A stretch of DNA of 35,180 bases from Chara braunii (lineage: Eukaryota > Streptophyta > Charophyceae > Charales > Characeae), in NCBI GenBank assembly GCA_003427395.1, contig BFEA01000288.1, positions 1,859,389 through 1,894,568 of the forward strand, read 5' to 3'. Position numbers and translations under genes: made by a program. Shown in pieces: positions 29,177 to 35,180 of this stretch. How positions within the stretch are numbered: the stretch's first letter is position 1; every line of letters begins with the position of its first letter. The notes beneath the pieces are model-generated. The model saw only the letters and a list, made by a program, of their open reading frames with translations, ran no database searches and was not told where the DNA came from.

Positions 29177-29483
29177 CGTGCATATGTATGTGTGTGAAAA
29201 TGTCTTAATGTACAACTGAAGTTTACAGAAAACGGGGAAGGCCAAGAACCTGAAGGGCCCTTCTACACACTCTAACACGGCCTTCCCTACTGCAACGCGT
29301 CTGAGCCGCCTACTTGCCTCTTGCTTTCTGCTGCTGGGTGATGGCCACAATGATGGCCGCCTACCCCCCTCCTACTTTTTGCTGCTCGCCATCGTCATCG
29401 TCCTTCCTTAAGAGGCCCCGTTCCCAACCAATCTAAGCATTTTGCATCATCGGGCGATGGCAAGCTTGCGTCATGTTCGAATT

Positions 29484-31067
29484 TTACACCACAAGCGCCC
29501 AGTCCGGAATGTAATGAGGGGAATCCGCTAAAACCATGGGGGGCTTGCCCAGCCGCTCCGTGACGACGTTCGCGACTTGCATGATGTGTCAACGGGCGTC
29601 GAACGAGCGATCCATTGAAGCTAGAAAGGTCGGGTTCGCCGCTAGTTGCACGAAAAAGGACGCCTCGTAGTGTGAACGGAGATCATCTCCTGACATGCGC
29701 ATCAACCACATGACGGCGCCCACGTCTGCCACATTCTTCAACCTGTCATGTGACAAGCGACCGCCATCTTGAAGCTCAGTCGCGACCACCGCGCTTGTGA
29801 AACCAGCCACAAGGCATTGCAATGTCGCCTCTTGATATGTCGTGAGTCGTCATCTTCAGGCTTGTCTTCGAGGTGTGCGCCGACGAACCACAGAGGGAGC
29901 TGCATGTCCAATTCTAGGGTGATGTGGGAAACATCGAAGCTCACACACACACTCCATTCTTCAGCGCACCACATCGCGCGTGCGATGTCGTGTTGCAGCA
30001 GGTACTCGTACGCGGTTGTGTATCCTCGTGGCCTGCTGGTCGACTTGAAGATCCAGCCATGGATCACGCGCAGGACCACTCTTTGCACCTTTTCTGCCCT
30101 CTCGGTAGCTTCGTGTAGCTGAGATTCGTTCATTATTGTCCCCTGCATGATGGAAGAATGCGGAAGGACCACACCGCGCGGGACTTGCGGAGGATTCACA
30201 CCTCTGGCGATGGAGACAAAATAGTTGCGCGCGTCATTGACGATCTTGTACAGCCGATTGCCTTTCGTATCGTTCCAGAATTGGTTGTCGTCAACCTACA
30301 ACCTTGTCTGCTCCGCCAAAACAATCGGCCCATCCCCTCTCCGCATGCTGTTCGCCAGTGGTTCCTCGTCTTCATCATTTGCGTTATTGACGGCATGCGC
30401 TGCACCACCCGCCGCTCTCGTGGGCACGGCGCCACCAGCTCCTACCACTGCAACCACGCCACCAGCGCCACCAGCGCCGCTCGCGGCACCTCCGCCAATC
30501 GCAAGCATTGGAACGCACCTGATAAGGCCACGTCATGAACTGCTTGATGTCGCGGGGCCAGCGGCGTTGATGACTCCGTCTTCTGAACTGCCCGACGACG
30601 CGGGGTCAGTAGGGTTGATGGTCCGATGGCAGTTTGATGAACCTCCCGAACCGCCTGACGTTGTGTGCCCGCAGAACCTACCAGTCGACTAGAAGTTGCA
30701 ACATCAACTCATTGGGTAGTCCCGCAGTACCCGCCACGTTGACGTTAATCGCAGCGTCTTGTCGAAGACGCTGTGTCGTCACACGTGGTTACTGAGGCTG
30801 AGGAGAATGTGTGTCTTTGATTTGAAGCGCGCCGCCTCCTAGTGGTGTTGCACGTCGGCTGTCGTGCAACTCCTCCTCCTCCATGAACACGTCGTCTTCA
30901 GTTTCCACATGCGGGAGGCGCACCCACTCGTCGCTACTTCCAGCACCAACGCTCCCCGAAGTGCCACCAGCACGTGGTTTTTTCCCCTTGGGCACATGCC
31001 GACCTTTCCTCTCAACAGGGTTGACGTCGTGTTTCCTGCCTTGGCCAGCGCCACTCGTCGACATCAT
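29484..31067 (-). pseudogene. Broken gene of unknown function, about 528 codons
   Basis: Starts MMSTSGAGQGRKHDVNPVER, continues with a basic stretch, then an acidic one (DEWVRLPHVETEDDVFMEEE), to TGA at 30789-30791. A degenerate Ala/Gly-rich part follows (AAINVNVAGTAGLPNE; GGGAASGAGGAGGVVAVVGA). A globular C-terminal half has NDARNYFVSIARG, VVLRVIHGWIFKSTSRPRGY, MQLPLWFVGAHLEDKPEDDD, then after a frameshift near 29820 FTSAVVATELQDGGRLSHDR, SGDDLRSHYEASFFVQLAAN and KPPMVLADSPHYIPDWALVV, with TAA at 29484-29486. Visible lesions are a TAG at 30296-30298 (probably from TGG), a TGA near 29590 (probably from CGA) and frameshifts. No known domain. It has the look of a multicopy or transposon-borne family. 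Confidence 0.65.
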
Positions 31068-31169
31068 GACGAGGAGTTAGGGCGAGATGGCAGAGCCGAC
31101 ACGACGACGGAAGGTAGACGGCAGAGGAAGTTGACGTACGCTAGGCTGTGGAGGCATGACAACAGAGGC

Positions 31170-31340
31170 GAGACGGCGACGGAGGCTACACAACGGAGGT
31201 GAGACGGCGACGGAGGCTAGACGGCAGAGGCGAGACGGCGACGGTGGCTAGACGGAAGAGGCGAGATGGCGACGAGGGCTAGACGGCAGAAGTGAGACGG
31301 CGACGGAGGCTAGACGGCAGAGGCGAGACGTGAAGATCAG
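31170..31340. repeat. 31-bp minisatellite
   Basis: GAGACGGCGACGGAGGCTAG units start at 31170, 31201, 31232, 31263, 31294 and 31325, exactly 31 apart. A further copy of the array edge with its unique continuation (AGGATGGAGAAGT) occurs at 31933-32040, after the inserted AT-rich element. It lies between the TATA box at 32114 and the ATG at 31067, so it may be in the 5' leader of the minus-strand gene. Confidence 0.93.
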
Positions 31341-31413
31341 ACGCGAGACGTCACGATCAGACGCGTAGGATGGAGAAGTCGAGTCGAGACGGCGACGAAG
31401 GCTAGATGGCATA

Positions 31414-31936
31414 CAACAGAAAAATTCCCGCGAGAAATGCAAGTTGAAAAAACATTCCATAAAAAAAAAATCCTTCATATTTATAAATTATCATTCCAAT
31501 GTTTGTCCAATTCTAAAATTTTCAGTTTTATTTGATAAGTTTCCGTCTAAATATGAGTTTTCCCTTCCAACTACATCTATTTGTTCAAGATGGAATGGAA
31601 GTCTGGACGAGTTTATGAAATGTTGTAATTAAACTTTCATTCTACTACAACAAATATCTTCTAATTAAGATTGGATTAACCTATTTATGACTGAAAATCC
31701 TTACTTAGAATGACTGTCCAATTAAAATATTTTATGAACTCATTCAGACTTTCATTCCATCTCTCGCATGCAGTTCAAATAAGAAGGGATACCCCATTCT
31801 TGGAAGGAAAGTTCTCAAGTAAGACGAAAAATTTTAAAATTGGAATGACATTTTTTAAGATGGAATGAAAATTTGAAATTTAGAAAGTAATTTTACTATA
31901 GAATGAATATTTAATTCTGGGAAATTTTTCTTTTGT
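31414..31936. mobile_element. AT-rich MITE-like insertion in the minisatellite
   Basis: Left end TACAACAGAAAAATTCCC (about 31412-31429) and right end GGGAAATTTTTCTTTTGTA (31919-31937) form terminal inverted repeats of about 18 bases with one or two mismatches. The interior is AT-rich, lacks an ORF and contains many CATTCCA/TGGAATG motifs on both sides (31453, 31493, 31591, 31763, 31838, 31861). Minisatellite sequence resumes directly on both flanks, showing the insertion point. Superfamily unassigned. Confidence 0.7.
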
Positions 31937-32040
31937 AGGCGAGACAGCGACAGAGGCTAGACGGCAGAGGCAAGGCGTCAAGATCGGATGCGAGACGTCA
32001 AGATCAAACGTGCAGGATGGAGAAGTTGGGGCGAGATAGC

Positions 32041-32554
32041 GGGCCTGCGAATGATAGGATGCGTGGTGATCCGGGAGAAGCTCTTGCTTGCGGAAGACGC
32101 TGGGGGTTTGCCGTTTATATCCACGTCGAAGGGACATGTTGGGCGCAATGTAGAGCATGGGCAGTGACGATGAATCATCTCACAAGAAAAAGGACGACAG
32201 ACAGTGACACGTCCGCCTTTCATCTAGCCTCTCGGGCCCCTCCTTTTTTTAATTGCCATTCGCGGGCCGCTTCGACTCACCCTTCGGTCTTCGCACCCCA
32301 ACGTCGCTGTCGAATTCCAACCCTCTCTTAAACCCCAACCCCCGAAACCCCTGAAACCACCAAACACCCCCATTCCCCCCCTCCCGTACGACACAGAGGC
32401 GTCTTCGTCCCCCACAAGAAGTCGAAGCCCCCCATTGGAGGTCGTCGCCCCGGTGGACGTCATCAACAACGAGGTTGACTCACACGCCTTCTCAGAATGA
32501 TGGCGACGGTGCGAGGGGGGTGCGCATCGGCGCGTGGATGCACCTTCCAGAAGG
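32041..32554. promoter_or_regulatory. Possible promoter region of the minus-strand gene
   Basis: Contains a minus-strand TATA box, GATATAAACGG (TATAAA at 32114-32119), with the ATG about 1,050 bases downstream. No ORF is recognised. 32330-32400 is a C-rich/G-rich stretch (CCCC.AAACCCC type). Transcription start not determined. Confidence 0.4.
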
Positions 32555-32884
32555 CTATCTCTCTCGGATAACCTTCGCTATTTCCATGAGGGCGTAGCAC
32601 ATGAGCTTGCTGACATCATCAGATGCCGCATAGTGTTTCTTTTGGGCGTCCACCTTGGACTTCATGATCTCGCACTGCCGCATCAACATCGAACACTGCC
32701 TCTTGCTCGCTTTCTCCAAGGTCGTCGCCATCAGTGTGTAGTGCTTCTCCATTACGTCTGTCAACGCCTCAAACGTCTGATGCCTCATCTTCGTCCTTTT
32801 CGCCAACCCCGTAGTGCTACCCGTACTAAATGAAGAACCTTTAGTCGACCTGTCCTCTTCTTCCAGTGGCTCGCCTAGCTCCAT
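32555..32884 (-). pseudogene. ORF fragment, helical, unknown function
   Basis: 109 open codons: acidic start (GEPLEEEDRSTKGSSFSTGS), then a long helical part (FEALTDVMEKHYTLMATTLE, MRQCEIMKSKVDAQKKHYAA, MCYALMEIAKVIRER), ending in TGA or similar at 32555. The heptad-like hydrophobic spacing suggests a coiled coil, as in the C-terminal part of some transposon-encoded Myb/SANT-like proteins, but no DNA-binding domain is present. It is probably a C-terminal piece whose front is lost where the AT-rich repeat begins (32890). Confidence 0.5.
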
Positions 32885-32889
32885 TCGGG

Positions 32890-35180
32890 AAGGAAACCTT
32901 CTAGAGTTTTTAGATTAAAAAATATGATTTGACCTTCACTACTGATTGAAGTAGTGCATAACCTGCTGCTGTCTCAATCACTATGTACCATTCACCAGGC
33001 CTGCTTTGTATTACTCCTTCTCCGTAATAAGATGCTTGGTTTTGCACTCATAGAAGCTATATTATCCCCACCTTTTGCTTCAAGGATCAGCCAGGACAAC
33101 TTGTTTGTTTTTCCACTGCTATCCGAGTAATTAGCTGAACTATCGAAGTATAGATGCAGGCTTAACACTCCGACTTCACAACTAAGGAGTGTTTAAACCT
33201 AGCCCATAATTTAACTACCAATAATATCGCGCTTTCTTTCTTTGAAGAAGATTTTGTTAAAAAAAAAAAAAAAAACTTTCAATTTTTACACTTTGTTTAA
33301 AGGAGTAGTTTATTTACCGAACTAAGGACTTTGGCACTCTGCTTACAATCTTTGCATTACAAGTCTTTTTCTTTCGGTTAAAACTAGTCATTCATTTTTT
33401 ACTTTCTTATGAGGCAATACATAGTTTGTCTCGTTTAGCAGAAGTGTTACGTAAGATATGAGTCTGGCTCTACTAAGAACGAAAGTTTTCTGAAGTATCA
33501 GATAAAGAATCAGGGATTTGACCTTTATCCTTTTTGCTATTATCTCAATCACAAGGACGTATCTCACCACTTCTAACTTGTTTGCTTGTTTCCCCATGTT
33601 AAGTGTCGTGGTATCTCACATATTGAAATCTTCATTATCCCCACCTTTACTCCAATAAGCAACTCACTTTTACTTCCTCTACTCCAAGAAGCAACTTCTA
33701 CAACCTACTTTTGCTTCTCCACTGCTAACCGTTAGTAGCAGAACTACTGGGGTATAAGGTGCAGTTTGTGGAGAATGCAGGCCACCACCTTATAGGAAGA
33801 TAGAAGGTATCGCTTCTATGGAAGGGGATAATAGAGCATTGGAGGTAGAGTATGTTAGAATCGATGTTTTAATTACTTTCTCATCGGACCTATGTGCAAA
33901 AAAAAATAAAAAAAAAATAAAAATACTAGGAGCCTAACTCTATTATGAAGGAAATTTTCTAGAGATTTCGATTAAAGTATATGATTTGACCTTCACAACT
34001 GATTAGAGTAGTAATGCTTAACCTGCTCCTGTCTCAGTCAATGTACCATCTGCTAGGTCTGCTTTGTATTTCTTTTTTTCTTTCGTAATAAGATGCATAA
34101 TGTTGCACTCGTAGAAGCTCATTATCCCCACCTTTGCTTCAAGAATCATCTCAGACAACTCGTTTGCTTTCCTAATGACTATCAGAAAAAATTAGATGAA
34201 CTATTAAAGTATAGACGCAGGCTTAACTCTCCGACTTCACAAGTAGGAGGGTTTAAACCTAGCCCAGATTTGAACTATTTTCTTTGAAGAATGTCCTGTT
34301 TAAAACCTTTCAAATCACACTTTGTTAAAAGGATAGCTTGTTTTACCAAACCAAGGACTCTGCTTACAATCTTTGCATCACAAACCGTTTTCCTTCGGTT
34401 AAAACCAGTCATTTCATCTTACTTTCTTATAAGGCAATATATAGTTTGTTTTTTTGGTTAGCAACTGAGAGATAGATACGTTGCTATTCTTCGTAACCCA
34501 TGCATTTGGCAGAAGTGATACGTAGGATAGGGGCCTGTTTGGAAACGTTTTCTTAAAGTCTCGGATAAAGAATCAAGGATTCGACCTTTACTAATTTTGC
34601 TTTTATCTCAATCAGATTGAAGTATCTCACCACTTCTAACTCGTTTGCTCATTTTCCTATGTTAAGTGTCTTGGTATCAATCTTATTGAAATCTTCATTA
34701 TCCCCACCTTTACCCAATAAGACAACTCGTACTTCCTCTACTCCAAGGAGCAATTTCTACAACCTACTTTTGATTCTCCACTTCTTACGTTGGTAGCAGA
34801 ACTACTGTGGTATAAGGTGCAATTCTAATACTTGGATTTCATATTTAAGGATGCTCAACTCAACCTAAAACCTTAACCAAGGAGAATCTTTCTCTTGTCT
34901 TTCTAAAAAGAAAGGAAGATAGTAATTTTCTCTTCCCTGCCAACAATTTGTATTTCTTTTGAATCTTCTGCAGTTGTCATCCTAAGCAGCAAGGTATGTA
35001 TCAATCTAGATCCCCATTGTGATAAGGAGTCGACAAAACCTAGCCAGCATAAGCATAACCATTTGGACTATTTGCTGAGTCAGTCCGTACTTCATTAAAC
35101 AAGAAAAAGGTACATAACGACACTTAAAAAAAAAAAAAAAAAAAAAAGGTTCGATTGAAATCTTATGTTCGGCTTCAGCT
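32890..35180. repeat. AT-rich tandem repeat, unit about 1.06 kb, with half-unit substructure
   Basis: CTAGAG at 32901 and 33959, ATTATCCCCACC at 33061 and 34121 and again at 33634 and 34697, and TAGATGCAGGCTTAA/TAGACGCAGGCTTAA at 33151 and 34212 are all 1058-1063 apart. The ATTATCCCCACC block recurs within the unit (spacing 573/487), so each unit is itself a diverged dimer. No ORF of note is seen. Poly-A runs at 33259-33275, 33897-33920 and 35127-35149 punctuate it. Identity by eye is about 75-80 percent. The end of the second unit runs to the window edge. Confidence 0.85.

Noticed and set aside
28484-29183. Cys-Val, His-Thr and Ser-Leu repeat frames
   Set aside because: Products of (TG)n and (GA)n microsatellites.
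32330-32400. Telomere-like CCCTAAA/AACCCC sequence
   Set aside because: Only irregular AACCCC-like words without a regular telomeric repeat.

Overview
This is repeat-rich eukaryotic nuclear DNA with no bacterial signature: no operons, no ribosome-binding sites, and no tRNA or rRNA gene that I can recognise. Almost every coding trace is a decayed transposable element. The window holds two Ty3/gypsy LTR retrotransposons facing each other, a LINE endonuclease fragment, foldback or MITE-like elements, a 91-bp satellite, microsatellites and a hairpin-dense non-coding block. The initiator-Met-type primer binding site of the second element and the general style of the pol proteins suggest a streptophyte (green plant or charophyte alga). 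The style of several ORFs reminds me of a charophyte such as Chara, but this is impression only; a nucleotide search would settle it. Five single N characters mark assembly joins, one with an unmerged duplicate overlap.

Layout. 1-9202 (+): Ty3 element A, entered inside gag/pro. It has a protease remnant, RT, RNase H, a PHD-type zinc finger, integrase (HHCC, DDE core, GPY/F), then an unusual 2-kb post-integrase coding region and a long 3' LTR with a TATA box at 7684. 9203-9603: unassigned. 9604-12018: 91-bp satellite in two subfamilies, grading into a GAA-rich microsatellite (12020-12236). 12240-17905: hairpin-rich, pyrimidine-rich repeats in diverged copies, split by an AT-rich segment (14880-16460).

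17906-about 24650 (-): Ty3 element B, with LTR, PBS, gag, CCHC knuckle, protease and an RT cut off mid-domain at 17906. A MITE-like insert lies at 18904-19361. 24854-25519 (+): unidentified broken ORF. 25600-26990 (-): LINE ORF2 fragment. 27222-27578: foldback element. 28552-29174: three microsatellites. 29484-31067 (-): broken gene of unknown function with a TATA box about 1 kb upstream; a 31-bp minisatellite carrying a MITE-like insertion lies between them. 32555-32884 (-): ORF fragment. 32890-35180: AT-rich tandem repeat with a unit of about 1.06 kb.

The two Ty3 elements share LTR features: the same TATA-initiator context and the same LTR end. They are therefore related families in opposite orientation. 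The most notable item is element A: a Cys4-His-Cys3 PHD finger lies in frame with the integrase N-terminus, and pol ends in an ATGA overlap with an extra ORF. Nothing in the window looks like an intact gene; both Ty3 elements carry many stops and frameshifts.
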